DNA of 64,000 nucleotides, from NCBI GenBank assembly GCA_025765615.1, contig JAIVFJ010000055.1, forward strand, positions 124,001-188,000. Reading direction: 5' to 3'. The notes below the pieces were generated by a model that saw only the letters and a program-made list of their open reading frames with translations, did no database searches and was not told the origin of the DNA. Each line of letters starts with the position of its first letter. Position 1 is the first letter of the stretch. This DNA is from Zopfochytrium polystomum. Its lineage: Eukaryota; Chytridiomycota; Chytridiomycetes; Chytridiales; Chytridiaceae. Positions 9,158-20,100 of this stretch are shown here, piece after piece. The position numbers were made by a program, and so were the translations under genes.

Positions 9158-10810
9158 TTACTTGGTCTTCTGCAGGCGGGCGCTTCTTCGCGTTCCGGTT
9201 GCAGGGAGTGGGATTGGTGTGACGGGCTGTTTCGGAATGCTCGTCGGTTTTGCAAGAGTTTCTGCAGTTGCAGGCTCTTTGCCTTTTGTAGTTGAAGCAC
9301 GTGCGCGCTTCGCTGGTCGGGTTGCAAGGAATTCCTCGCGTTTCTTAAACTCGCCTGGGTCGTTGTCTTTCACATGATCCCAGTAGTCTTGGATAGCTTT
9401 TGGATGTAAATCTTCCTCAAGCTGATTCCAATCATGTTTGGAGGAATATCCTAACCACTTAGTCAGATATATGTATTTCTCACCATCAAATGTGTGAGAT
9501 TTAATCCGCTCGATTTGATACTCAATATCGGCAGGATCTGCTTCATCCTCTTCAGGCTCAAAGTATCGTCTGACAAATTCAGGATGGATTCCAGGAGCCA
9601 TCATTGTCTTGGAAGAAGGCTGGCGGTGTCGCTTTTTCGCAGTGCGCCATTGTTCAAGTTCTTTGTCATAGGTTGCACCAGCGAGATCTGCTGCTTCTTC
9701 TGCAGAGTCAGCAGGAAGTCGCTCAGTGTATGGTCGCAGTCGTGAGACATGCACGGTCCTGGTCACAATCTGGTTTCCAGGGAATGCCTCAACAATAGTA
9801 TATTGAGCTTCAGAGTCTTTGCCAGTTATTGCAATGACTCGTACAGGGCCAACCCAACGGAACATGAGTGAACGGTTCTTGTCGTTAAGTTTGCCAGGAT
9901 TATCAAGAGGAACAGAAAGCCATGCTCTCTGCCCAAGTTGAATCTTATGTGCTTCCTTGTCTTTATCAAGTGAAACTTTTTGCAAAAGGTTATGGTGTTC
10001 TTTTGCACGTGTCATGACAGCTTGCTGCGCAGCAGCGAGTTTGTCAACAATCTCAGCTACGTAGGGTTCTGTCAGGATTAGTTCTGAGTTCATTGATTCT
10101 TCTGAGTCAATTGGAGGCAACTCAAAGAGAATTGGAGCAGAGGCTCCAGCCCACAGCGGGAGAGCTGGTGCGAGAGTTTCGAGTGAAGGCGGCGTGAACA
10201 AGTTCAGGGTGACTTGGCGTCCTGTCTTGTTGACATAAACATACAACATCTCTCCGTTTCTTGACAAAACAGTGAGTCCGCGTTTATAAGTAGTGACTGC
10301 AACTGAATGCAGTAAGTGTTCAGGGCAAATGAGATTGCGTGGCCCATACACATAACAGGCAGAACGGTCAGCAAAAACCTGGGACGCAGCCAGAGCTGTT
10401 GTAATTCCACTAGTATTCAGTGAACTTCGCAGAAAATAAGGGAACTTTATATGTTCTGGTCGGCGACCTGGAGTAGCAGGAGGCCGCTCATGAAATATGT
10501 AAAGGACATCAATGGAGTATCTGAAGATAAACTCACTCAGCACTTCATGAAGGGGATACTCTGTTGGAAAGGGCCAGAGTTTCATCGGCAGATACTGACG
10601 GAATGTGAGTCTGGGGTTAGTTGTTCTCAAAAACACAATCCGCAGCTGTGAAGAACAAGGCACTGGGTCCTTAGAGAAGAGAGGGAGTGCTTTCTTAGGG
10701 TACACTGCTTTTGTTGTAAGTGTCGCAGGCTCAGAGCTCTGGGACTTGAATCCGAGGCCCAGTGTGGGAAACACGTCATCATCTAACAACAAAGTTTCAG
10801 TGCTGGGTTC
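9158..10810 (-). CDS. G1 pol, C-terminal part with chromodomain
   Basis: This is the downstream half of the G1 polymerase ORF, separated from 17123-22722 by the copia-like insertion. The GGTTC duplication at 10806-10810 belongs to the same frame. It contains the integrase C-terminal region (LGQRAWLSVP, FRWVGPVRVIAITG, HVSRLRPY) and a chromodomain at about 9370-9535 (YQIERIKSH...YIYLTKWLGYSSKHDWNQLEEDL), which in chromoviruses directs integration to chromatin. A basic tail ends at 9158, 64 bp before the polypurine tract. The frame is uninterrupted, so coding damage here is due to the insertion alone. Confidence 0.85.
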   Translation of the reverse strand, partial: EPSTETLLLDDDVFPTLGLGFKSQSSEPATLTTKAVYPKKALPLFSKDPVPCSSQLRIVFLRTTNPRLTFRQYLPMKLWPFPTEYPLHEVLSEFIFRYSIDVLYIFHERPPATPGRRPEHIKFPYFLRSSLNTSGITTALAASQVFADRSACYVYGPRNLICPEHLLHSVAVTTYKRGLTVLSRNGEMLYVYVNKTGRQVTLNLFTPPSLETLAPALPLWAGASAPILFELPPIDSEESMNSELILTEPYVAEIVDKLAAAQQAVMTRAKEHHNLLQKVSLDKDKEAHKIQLGQRAWLSVPLDNPGKLNDKNRSLMFRWVGPVRVIAITGKDSEAQYTIVEAFPGNQIVTRTVHVSRLRPYTERLPADSAEEAADLAGATYDKELEQWRTAKKRHRQPSSKTMMAPGIHPEFVRRYFEPEEDEADPADIEYQIERIKSHTFDGEKYIYLTKWLGYSSKHDWNQLEEDLHPKAIQDYWDHVKDNDPGEFKKREEFLATRPAKRARASTTKGKEPATAETLAKPTSIPKQPVTPIPLPATGTRRSARLQKTK

Positions 10811-11039
10811 TGAAAGAATTTGCTATGGTGGCTGATTGATGGGTTGGGCTGCTGTGGTGTACACTACTGAAGGTGGTGGTGGTGGGAGGTTGATCTTGGA
10901 TTCTGTCAGTCTTGTGTTTGTCTTTATACAAAACTGTTACAAGGACCATCACTTGCAAAATGCTGCAAGTCATCCTTGCAGAGCAGAAACTGGTCAAAGC
11001 TCCTGCACACTGCTTACACCAAAAGACCCAAAACTAACA
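10811..11039 (-). repeat. 3' LTR of nested copia-like element
   Basis: 229 bp, TGAAAGAATT...AACTAACA on the plus strand. It matches 16894-17122 over its whole length by eye. Confidence 0.85.
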
Positions 11040-11411
11040 CTCCCCCCTAAGCTGTGGGCAGGAGCAAAGGCCGGCACGGAGGAAAACCTTAAGCCATAGT
11101 CAACTTAAGGAAACCGTACACCGGAGAAAGAAGAATCACAAACAGGTATGACTGGCCATTGGATGGCAGAACAGAAAGGACAGACCACACTAACAAAAAT
11201 GGATGGGGGCACATATTGAACTTCAGAGGTAAAAGAAAATGAGTCGAAGTAATGAAAAAGAACAAAGAAGAAAACAGCTTCACAGATAAGAAAAAATGAA
11301 TCAGAGGAAACAGACCAGTGCGACTCAGATGGTATTCACTGAGAGCAGCTGAGAGAGATTTTGTCATATAGTCTGCAGGCTGTTCTCCTCCAGCAATCCA
11401 TTCAAGCCGTA

Positions 11412-12910
11412 CTACCTTTGTTCCACAATTTCTTGAGTATAATGATACTTTACCATGATATGTTTTGACCGATTGGTGTAAAGATCATCTAAACTGAGGT
11501 TGATCACACCGCTGTTGTCAGTGTAGATGACAAGTGGGGTTGGAGATGGAAGTTGAAGTGCTGAGTAGAGTTGGGATAGTGCCTTAAGTTCTCGTCCCAG
11601 TTCAGACACAGCTACATGGTCAGCTTCCTGCGGTGACAGCATGACAGTACTGCTCTGAAGAGATGTCCAACTAATAGCTGTTCCTCCAAATAGAACATAG
11701 TAGCCAGACTGTGATTTCCCATCTGAGTGGACACCATGGGCAGCGTCGGAGTAACCGGCTATATCTGTGCAGTTGCGAGAATAGAATAAACCATACTCAC
11801 TATTACCATTGAGATATTGGAGAACCAGAATAAGGATCTTCATGTGTTGCTTGCTAGGATCCTTGCTGAAGGCACCAAGATATGAACTGCTGGGCCAAGG
11901 TCTGGTCGCCTGTGTGTTGCAAGGTAGTTGATGCCGTCATGTATTGCCTGGTACAGTCTCTGATCTGCAGTTGCTTTGTCGATCCTGCGTGGCTGAAGAT
12001 TGAGAGACAACTGGGAAGGCCAGTTACTGCAGTGCGGTTGTTGATAGTGTTTGCATGGCACTGAATTAACTCCTTGCTATAGACTTTCTTGTGAAAGAAG
12101 ATTCTGTCATGTTGATGTTCCAGCTGCATATTGAGGATGATTTTCATTGCTCCCATTTCGCAGAGTATGTAAAAAGATTAGGCAAGGCAATGGCAGAAGA
12201 AGTTTTTTTTTTTTTTTTTGCCAGAATCACCAAAAACAAATATTGTTAACTTAGCTTGCGTTGTGGATGATGAGTTAATCTGACAATGGAGGATGCAGAA
12301 ATCCCAGAAGTTTGCACTTTCCTGTCAACTGTTTGATTTTGGTGGCTGTTCAACTCCAGCAGTCAGTGCTGTCAGGAACAGGGCAGGACAGGATAAGGCA
12401 GAGAAGGAACTTTTGAGAGTCTTCCTTGTCAAGACTCAAAGGAAGTTCCAGAAAGAGCAATTAGTAATACAATGATACCAATGATAACACGACAAGTCAG
12501 GAAAGCAAAGAAGGTTCCAGAAGGTTCCACAAGGTTCCATGAAGGAATGTTCGAGAAGGTTCCAGAGGTTTCCAGAGGGTGATTCATAACAAGTGCGGCG
12601 GTAATGAACTGCTTGATGCAGATTTGGCATATATAAAATATGCTGTTGAGGTATGTGTTGCTGATATCCACTGCGCCAGTGTCCAAGTTGATTCAGGCAG
12701 CCATTTCAGTGAGTTAACAAAGACTATTGATTAGGACAAGAGGTGGGTGAGTATTCTGAATATAAATGCAATGACACTAAGTGGGGCCCTTAGCCATGAG
12801 CAGTGCATAGAAGCACTCAATGCTGCTGTCTTCACAAAGTTTGACCTTGTAGGCCCATTTGTTCCAGGTTTTGTTGACATTTGTGGGTTGTTCAATAACT
12901 TCAAAAGCTG
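11412..12910 (-). pseudogene. Decayed copia RT and RNase H
   Basis: On the minus strand, the N-terminal RT block (FEVIEQPTNVNKTWNKWAYK ... LLMAKGP) lies at about 12780-12910. A solo LTR then intervenes (12370-12591). The RT thumb and connection region (IILNMQLEHQHDRIFFHKK, RRPDLGPAVHILVP) follows at 11850-12156, and RNase H at 11412-11843 (YSDAAHGVHSDGKSQSGYY, LSPQEADHVAVSE, YTDNSGVINLS, RSKHIMVKYHY). At least two frame changes and missing segments make it non-functional. Ty1/copia assignment rests on the RNase H motifs. Confidence 0.75.
12370..12591 (-). repeat. Solo LTR-B with target duplication AGTGC
   Basis: This is an inverted copy of the repeat at 670-977, with an internal deletion of about 86 bp. 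It is flanked by AGTGC at 12365-12369 and 12592-12596. It interrupts the copia RT remnant, so it is a third nesting level: G1, then the copia-like element, then solo LTR-B. Confidence 0.8.
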
Positions 12911-14929
12911 AAGGTAAGAAGTTTGTGGTGGATTCCAAATTTTAAAGTGTTATGTTTGTTTTGTGGTTGTAGAGAAATAGAATCTACTTGTGATGGTTTT
13001 AACTTTAAGAAACTTTAGGGAAAATTAGTTCAGATTTTCTAAGATACCCTGCACACAAAAGAAAGCTTGAGAGAAAACTCTGCACAGGTGAGCCTTCCGC
13101 ACGATGCTGGTCTGGGCTCCCCCCAGTACCCTATGAGGCGAGGCGACCACTCCCCCATACACAGCTTGCCCTCAACGCTTTCCCCTGCGTCTCGCCTGGG
13201 CACATCAGAAGAATAACTGTCTCCTGGTTGGTACTCCTTGCGGAATGGGCTCCCTGCTCAGGACTCCACCTCCTCTGACACAGGTCCAGGCCACACTAGC
13301 CTACAAGCTGGGACTTCGGTGTTCGTGGGCCTTCGGTTGATTTCACATTGCCGGTCTGCCACATCGGTCCGGCCTTCCACAGTCATGCCTATAGTGCTCC
13401 CAGTAAGGCCCACTGGGGGTGACGTTAATTGCAGTAGCACGGAATCCAACCCGTCGTGCCGTCACCTCCAACACCAGAGCTGTACACCGTTATCCGATTC
13501 ACTTTCGCTGTGGATTACCATGTGGTTGATACTTTTTACCAATTCCAGTTTAACTTCTTCCAATTCTGATTGCTGAAGCTGAATGCTGACCGAATGGAGG
13601 AAGTTGTTGTTTTCTGGAGTGACTCTGCTGTGGGGAATGGTTGATGCTTTGTCTGACTTTGTTGAGACTGCAGAAAACTGAATGCAACTCCAATTCAACT
13701 TGTTCAACTGGCAAAATCAAGTTCAAAGATGGTTCAAGGTGACTGGTGACTGAATGGAGCAAAGTGGTGATGTTGGTGTTGTTTCTGAAGCTGATCTGCA
13801 GTAATGAATGGTTGAAGATTCTCCTGAATTTTGCTGAGACTGCTGCATATTGAATAGTTTGATGATGTGAATGGTAATTGTGACTGTTTGACTATGAGGT
13901 GGTTGATTATTGTTTTTGTTGGTCTAGAGTGGAGAATAAAGATAGAGACAAAGTTAGTGGTAGAAAGCATTAGTGAGAGTTAGTATATCCAGATGTTTGT
14001 TGATTGCTTGATGATGATTTGCCGTTAGTCTCCATATGATGTTGTGGAATTTATGCTGGTAGAAGAGTGTTAGTGCAAGCAAAGGGAACAAAGACTTCGC
14101 CTGATGTCTTCTACTCTGCCTCGTTAAAGAATCAGCAGAATGTTTTTGTCAAGTCTAACATCCAAGCCAAAACCACAAAGTTTCTGGTCAGATTACAAAA
14201 GTTGAGGGCAATCTCTGAAGCTTCCAGATCCTGGTTATGCTGCATGAATGCATGCTGGATGAATGCATGAGGCATTCAAAGAACATAGCTGTTCTGGAGT
14301 GACTCTATTAAGAGCAGTTTGAAATCTAGAGTCAGTTAGATTTGGTTCGGCTAAGGAAGAATCTCAGATGAGAATGGAACTTCAGCAATCTTGCAAGGTT
14401 GAGCTTGTTTATAGTTTGCTCTGAAAAAGTGTTAGTGTTGAGTGTCCAATAAAGATAAACGTTGATACTCCTCGGAATGAGGCAAAAGTTATTTCAAGGA
14501 ACATTGTGTTTTGTCACAGAAGTTGGTTAGGATAATTCATCAGAGTGATGCAATTGAGGTGAGGACTCAGGTATGGCTGTCGAATTTCCTGTGATGTGGG
14601 ACCTGGAGTAGTGTGTTAGTATGTCTGTGTATAAAAGCTGAAGCAGTCAATATGTGTGAGTTGAGGTCCCTAGCCAGGGTCAAGTAAGCCCAGCAATAAT
14701 AGTGTATTCCATAGTTCGAATCCTGAGTCCAGATTCATTTGGCTAAAATAGATAGAGTGTTTTCCTAGGCAGCAGCCTGGCACCAAGAAGACCATGCCAA
14801 GTTGGTGCCAATCCATGCTGAGACCACTTTGCAACTCTGCGCTGATGATCATCGTTCACTTATTCCAAGCATTCTCCATCTAATTGGCAATACAGTGCCG
14901 GTGATCATCTTTCACTTATCCCTAGAATC
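12911..14929. other. Degenerate interior of the copia-like element
   Basis: I can assign no domain here. A G+C-rich block at 13080-13540 contrasts with A/T-rich flanks and may be captured sequence. Short frames on both strands lack motifs. Confidence 0.3.
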
Positions 14930-15131
14930 CTCCCCCCTAAGTGGAAGATGATGTTTGATGTTGTACTGGGCGCTGGCTTGTGCTGATGACAAATACTCTG
15001 AGTATTAAGTGGAATGGAAACCCAGTGTCAACAGTTTTCCTCCTCCTCTGCTCAAGCAGATAATATATGAGAGGTTTTGACCCTGTGCCGGTCACGCTTG
15101 CCTAGCAACCACTCAGAATAGACTGTTTACA
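14930..15131 (+). repeat. Truncated LTR-C relic
   Basis: Matches the LTR at 5788-6198 in opposite orientation: CGCTGGCTTGTGCTG, the CTCCTCTGCTCAAGCAG block and the end GACTGTTTACA (15131). An internal deletion follows GCCTAGCAACC. A G-rich tract (CTCCCCCCTAAG, 14930-14941) resembles the polypurine tract at 11040. Confidence 0.5.
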
Positions 15132-15726
15132 AAATGGTTAGAGGATTGTTAAACTACTCAACCAGTCCTTGTTCTATCAATGAATGGACTGCAAATTGTC
15201 TTTGGCTGAAGTGCTGAAGTTATCTGAGAAAAGATAAGGAGAGGCTTAGCTTGATGTAACAGAGTCCAAAGTTATGAGGAAATTGCACAAGGTTGCCGTG
15301 GTCGTGAGAGTTGGCACTTGCACAACTATTGGTCATCCCAATCACTAATATGTTTGATGGTGAGAGTTTCAGTGTGGTTGAAAACACTCTATCAGGGAAT
15401 CCAGAAATTGAACTGCCAACTCCATGGGTTGATAGACAAGGAAAACACCATATCATTAATTCCTAATTTGTTATGCCAGGAGACTGCATGGCTGAATGTT
15501 GAGAGGATAAAGGCAGTTACTTTGATGCATATCAAAAGCGAAGAGCAAAACACTTAGCAGATTGATTATTAGTTGATGGAGCTGGTTGGTTTTTGAGGAC
15601 CTCTGCTGTTTGTTGTTCAATCAATATGAAGGCAGATAACCAGGATAGTAATAGTTGGTGTGGTGATTTCTGGTGCAGCAGTAGCCGAGTGATTGTTGCT
15701 TGATCAGCCAGCTCATGTGTTGCTTA

Positions 15727-16294
15727 TCATAGTTGTTTTGTCAAACAGGTTTTGAAGAGTGAGATTAGTTTGGCTAAACTTGTTATCTGAGGAGCTGGGT
15801 TGCCGACAACAAGAAAAACTTTTCCTTTTCCCATATCCAACAGGCTTTGGCCCAGTGAGCCAACAAAGATTCGAACAACTTGTTGGAAAGGGCGAATATG
15901 ATGGAGAAGTTCTCCAGCTGCTGACTTTGCAAAGCTGTCGACTCGATGGTACGCTTCAGTGAATCGGGTAATGAAGGCATCTGAGGCTTCAGTTGGTTCC
16001 ATTTTAATGCATTCAAAGTCGTCAATGATCTCCTTTGCAAGTTCGACCAGGTGTGATTTGGGTGAGGGCTCGATAGATGTGGCGAGGAATGATTAGACAG
16101 CAATGTGCATTCTGGTTCTGTGCACCAGGAAACCAAGTTACTTTCTCTGGTCCACAAGACGGAGGCACCAGTTGGAATCTCTGTCCTTGGAATGGTCCAT
16201 CTCTGATGAGACAGGTTCCAGTGTCGCAGAGGTCTAGTGGATCAACTGCATCGTTCTGCTCTGCGTTGATGTGATTGGTTGAGTCAGTAGTCAT
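15727..16294 (-). pseudogene. Gag-like remnant of the copia-like element
   Basis: Overlapping minus-strand frames include EASDAFITRFTEAYHRVDSF and VVRIFVGSLGQSLLDMG, with a spacing reminiscent of copia gag helices. They lie in the expected position between the 5' LTR (right) and pol. The frame changes near 16020. Assignment rests mainly on position. A further minus-strand frame (16412-16890) fills the leader and has no recognisable domain. Confidence 0.4.
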
Positions 16295-16893
16295 GTTGTT
16301 TTCTCAGGACGATTATGTGTGCCAAGTTTGAAGGGATTTCGTTGGATTTTGGGTGTGTGGTGAAGGTGGTGTTGCAGCAGATGAAAAGTTGGTTTGTTAG
16401 CTTGGTGTGTGTCAGGTAGGGGGGTGGTCGTTGTCTCCAATTGGGGACAAAAAATCAAAAATTAATGGTGAGGGTTGGAGGTAATCTGGTGACCCTGAAT
16501 GGAAAAAGGCGTCGCTTATCACGAAGGAGAGTGATTTTGGGGTGCCGTTGGTGGCAGTCGTGTAGTCCCGAAGCAGGCCTTTCCAATGATAGCTTGGGAT
16601 CGGCTGGGGGAGGTCTGGAAGGCGAGCAAATTGAGGTTGAAGTTGGAAAAGTGGGCGACGACTTTGGAGGCGGTGGATACGATGTAGGAGCGTCCGATCC
16701 GAGATCAGGTGGGTTCGTTGGAAAGAGGAGATCAAGAGCTTTCCGATGGTAGTAACGAAATTGCTGTACGATGTCTGTAGCGCCCGTGATCGCTCCACGA
16801 AGTTGGCAGATCTGAAAAGCGTACAACCCCTTCTACTGATTGGATTTTGTTGAAACCAAGGGGGAAGTGATTGGGATGGGTAACAGTTTTGTA

Positions 16894-17122
16894 TGAAAGA
16901 ATTTGCTATGGTGGCTGATTGATGGGTTGGGCTGCTGTGGTGTACACTACTGAAGGTGGTGGTGGTGGGAGGTTGATCTTGGATTCTGTCAGTCTTGTGT
17001 TTGTCTTTATACAAAACTGTTACAAGGACCATCACTTGCAAAATGCTGCAAGTCATCCTTGCAGAGCAGAAACTGGTCAAAGCTCCTGCACACTGCTTAC
17101 ACCAAAAGACCCAAAACTAACA
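16894..17122 (-). repeat. 5' LTR of nested copia-like element
   Basis: 229 bp, same sequence as 10811-11039. It supplies the last 15 codons of the apparent G1 pol frame before a stop at 17077, so that C-terminus is an artefact of the insertion. I see no tRNA-complementary TGG primer site next to it. Confidence 0.85.
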
Positions 17123-20100
17123 GGTTCTCCATCCTCATCTTCAGGATAAAGAGCTTTTTCCTCTTCACTCAGGGGATCATCTCTGTCTACTCCAGAAAAC
17201 ATGTCAATAGGGAGTCGACAGTCTCGTCCGTGCATCAGGAAAAACGGCGTTTCTCCGGTTAGCGGGTGAACGTGGGTCCTATATGCAAATAGGACATATG
17301 GGAGAACAGACGGCCAGTCATTGTGGGTCGTCTGGTCAATGAAAGACCTAATCATAGTCTTCAAACTTTTAATGGAGCGTTCTACAGCACCATTTGCTCG
17401 AGGCCATCGTGGCGACGAGAAAGTTTTCTTGGTTCCAAGTGCTTTACATAGGGCAGAAAGCAAGTCGCTGGGAAACGGCTGACCTCTGTCAGAGTGAAGG
17501 AAAACAGGAACCCCATGTCTGCAGAACACTTGCTCTACTAAAGCGCGTGTGGTGGTTTCTGCGGTGATGTCTGTGATGGGGACTGCTTCAACCCAACGGG
17601 TGAAGTAATCTATCACAATCATAATGTAGTGGTAACCTTCGGGAGTCTTTTTGAAAGGACCTGCAAAGTCAACAGCTACACGTTCCCAGGGATACATTCC
17701 GATGGGGACGGGGTGCAGAACTCCAGATCGAGAGGGCACTGGCTTGCTTTTCTGGCAAGTTTCGCAACTTGCAATATGGTTGCGGAGGTCTCTACCCATT
17801 GTTGGCCAGTAGAAATGTTCAGCAAGATTATCAAATACTTTCTTGGCACCAAGGTGTCCAGAGAGGAGGTCATCGTGGACAAGTTTAAGGACATCTCTCC
17901 TTAAATTGTCAGGGACACATATGGCAAGTCGTAGCGGGGCCCTCTTCATCATGAAAGAGTATGAGTCTCTCACAGCATGGAGAACTCCGCGTCGTATCAC
18001 CATCATGGCTGCTCTCTGAGTCATGGTACGAGGAGAAATACCTTCAGGGAGAGTACCTTCTCTTCTAAAGCGAAGGATAGGTCCGAAGTAAGGGTCTTTG
18101 TTCTGGAGATAACTCAGAGCTCGTGGGTTATCTAAAACTTGAACCTCAGATGGGAAGCTCTCATGTAGGGCTTCCAGTGTTGCGTCTGTGTCGACAGCTG
18201 GTACACTATCTTCACCGGGCATATCAATTGTCATATCAAGCGGTGAGATGGCGTCAGTAATCTCCTGTTCTGTCGGAACAGTAGGCACAAGATTGCTGAG
18301 GTTTGTAAGCAGCTCGATGCGATAATGATCGCTTATGGCAAGTCCACCAAATGAGGGATGGTCTGTGTGAATTTGAACACTATACCTAGAAGGGTCAATG
18401 TCGTTACTCACAAGGAAATAATCTACTCGTAGTAGCGGGATCCATTCACCCGAACAGGAGGACTTCATAGTCCAAGTAAGTCCACGGGATGAAGGGAATG
18501 TACGTCGAAACGCGTCGACATAGCCAGATGCTAAGAATCTGTCAAACCACTGTCTCTCGCTCTCTAAGAGGCCAGGGAAAGTGGCATGCTCTCTCTTCAG
18601 GCGAAGGCGAAGAGAGTGGTCGACATCAAGGTCAGCATGCGCAATGTTCAAGTCTCCAGCCACAATGATGGTAAATCCTTGCAGTCGGAGGGCTGAACAG
18701 TTTTGCATAATTTCTTCAAGGAAATTCATCTTGTAGGGTTGTCGGGATCCAGTCTCATCTGCAAAGCTGCTTGGAGCATAAACATTGAGGATTGCAAAGG
18801 GTCCGACAAGTAGAACAACAACACGTCCTTCTCTGGTGTGTTGAGGGTCTCCTAAGAAGGTGAATTCTCTACCGTTCAGCTCAGAACGGTAAAAGGTTGC
18901 AACACCGTTATTCCCAGTTCGAGGATCACAAAGCAAGCACTTCCATCCTTTAATCTGGCATAACTCGTCAACAAGTTTCTGGCGTTTTAGGCCAAGACGG
19001 GTTTCTTGCAAACAAACAATACAGGAAGATTGGGAGTTGAGGAAGTCCTCAAACCGTTTCGCAGGGTCCGTTTGCTGTGCAAAGGCGACACCAGATTTAT
19101 GAGCGACTCTAAGCCAGGAATACAAGCCATTAACATTCCAGGAGGAAATGTTAAAGGTAGGCACCCATTTAGGCCGTTCGTAAACTTCTACTACAGCAGG
19201 CTCATGCCGTCGTAGGAGATGGTGGCGGAGTATATCTTTCCGAATTGTGGGGTCAAAGAGAGATACTTTGCGCAATGGTTTAGCTTCATCTCCTGAATCC
19301 AACATGTTGGTCTCAGGGTTCAATTCGTTGTGGGTAGCAGGGGCTACCTCTTTTTTTGCTGTGTCTCCATTATCAGAGGGAACCACAGGTTCAATGGTAT
19401 CTGTCTGAGTTGCAGCTTCATCAGTGAAAACTAAGCGTTTCTCTTTACGGGCAGCAGGTCCAAGAAAAACACGTGAGAGAGCATCAGCAACGACGTTCTG
19501 TTTTCCTGACACATGAACAAGTTCGATGTCATAGTCCGAAAGCGCATAGGCCCATCGTGCAAAACGGCCAGTCAGAGGTCCTTTCTTGAACAGCTGGATG
19601 AGAGGTGCGTGATCAGTTTCAATAATCACAGGGCGGTTGAAGATGTATCGTTCAAACGTGTCGACAGCCCATACTATGGCAAGTCCTTCACGATCGTGAG
19701 TCCAATAGCGCGTTTCTGCGTCACTTAGAACTCTTGATGCAAATCCAACGGGTTTCCGTTTCTCACGGTTATGTGGGTCATCAGGGTCCACAACATAGAG
19801 TGCAGCTCCAAGGGCATAACCAGAGGCGTCACACTCAATGAGCAACTTATCATTGGGACCAGGAGTCACAAGAATGATATCTCGTTTCAGCTCATGTCGC
19901 AGGTTGTTGAAGGCTTCTTCCTGAAAGGGCCCCCAAACAAAAGGGTTCTTTCCAGAAAGGAGGTTATACAGCGGTTTAGCTTTCTCAGAGAAATTCTGGA
20001 TAAAACGCTTAAAGTAATTCGCAAATCCAAGAAACTGTTGCAGCTGGTTAAGCGTCCGTGGTGTCGGGTACTCGTCCAGGCTAACAGTCTTCGAGGGGTC

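Larger units (their letters stand above)
10811..17122 (-). mobile_element. Copia-like LTR element nested in G1 pol
   Basis: A 6312-bp element has two 229-bp LTRs (10811-11039 and 16894-17122) that look identical base for base. It is flanked by the 5-bp duplication GGTTC (10806-10810 and 17123-17127). A G-rich polypurine tract (AGGGGGGAG, minus strand, 11040-11048) adjoins the left LTR, so the element runs on the minus strand. Its coding content is remnant copia gag- and pol-like sequence with many frameshifts, plus later insertions. Identical LTRs with decayed genes suggest recent mobilisation by enzymes supplied from another copy. Confidence 0.85.

Noticed and set aside
16412..17080. 222-codon minus-strand ORF at the right end of the copia-like element
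   Set aside because: It begins inside the LTR, has a duplicate start in the other LTR (10797-10997), and shows no domain. Treated as leader sequence.
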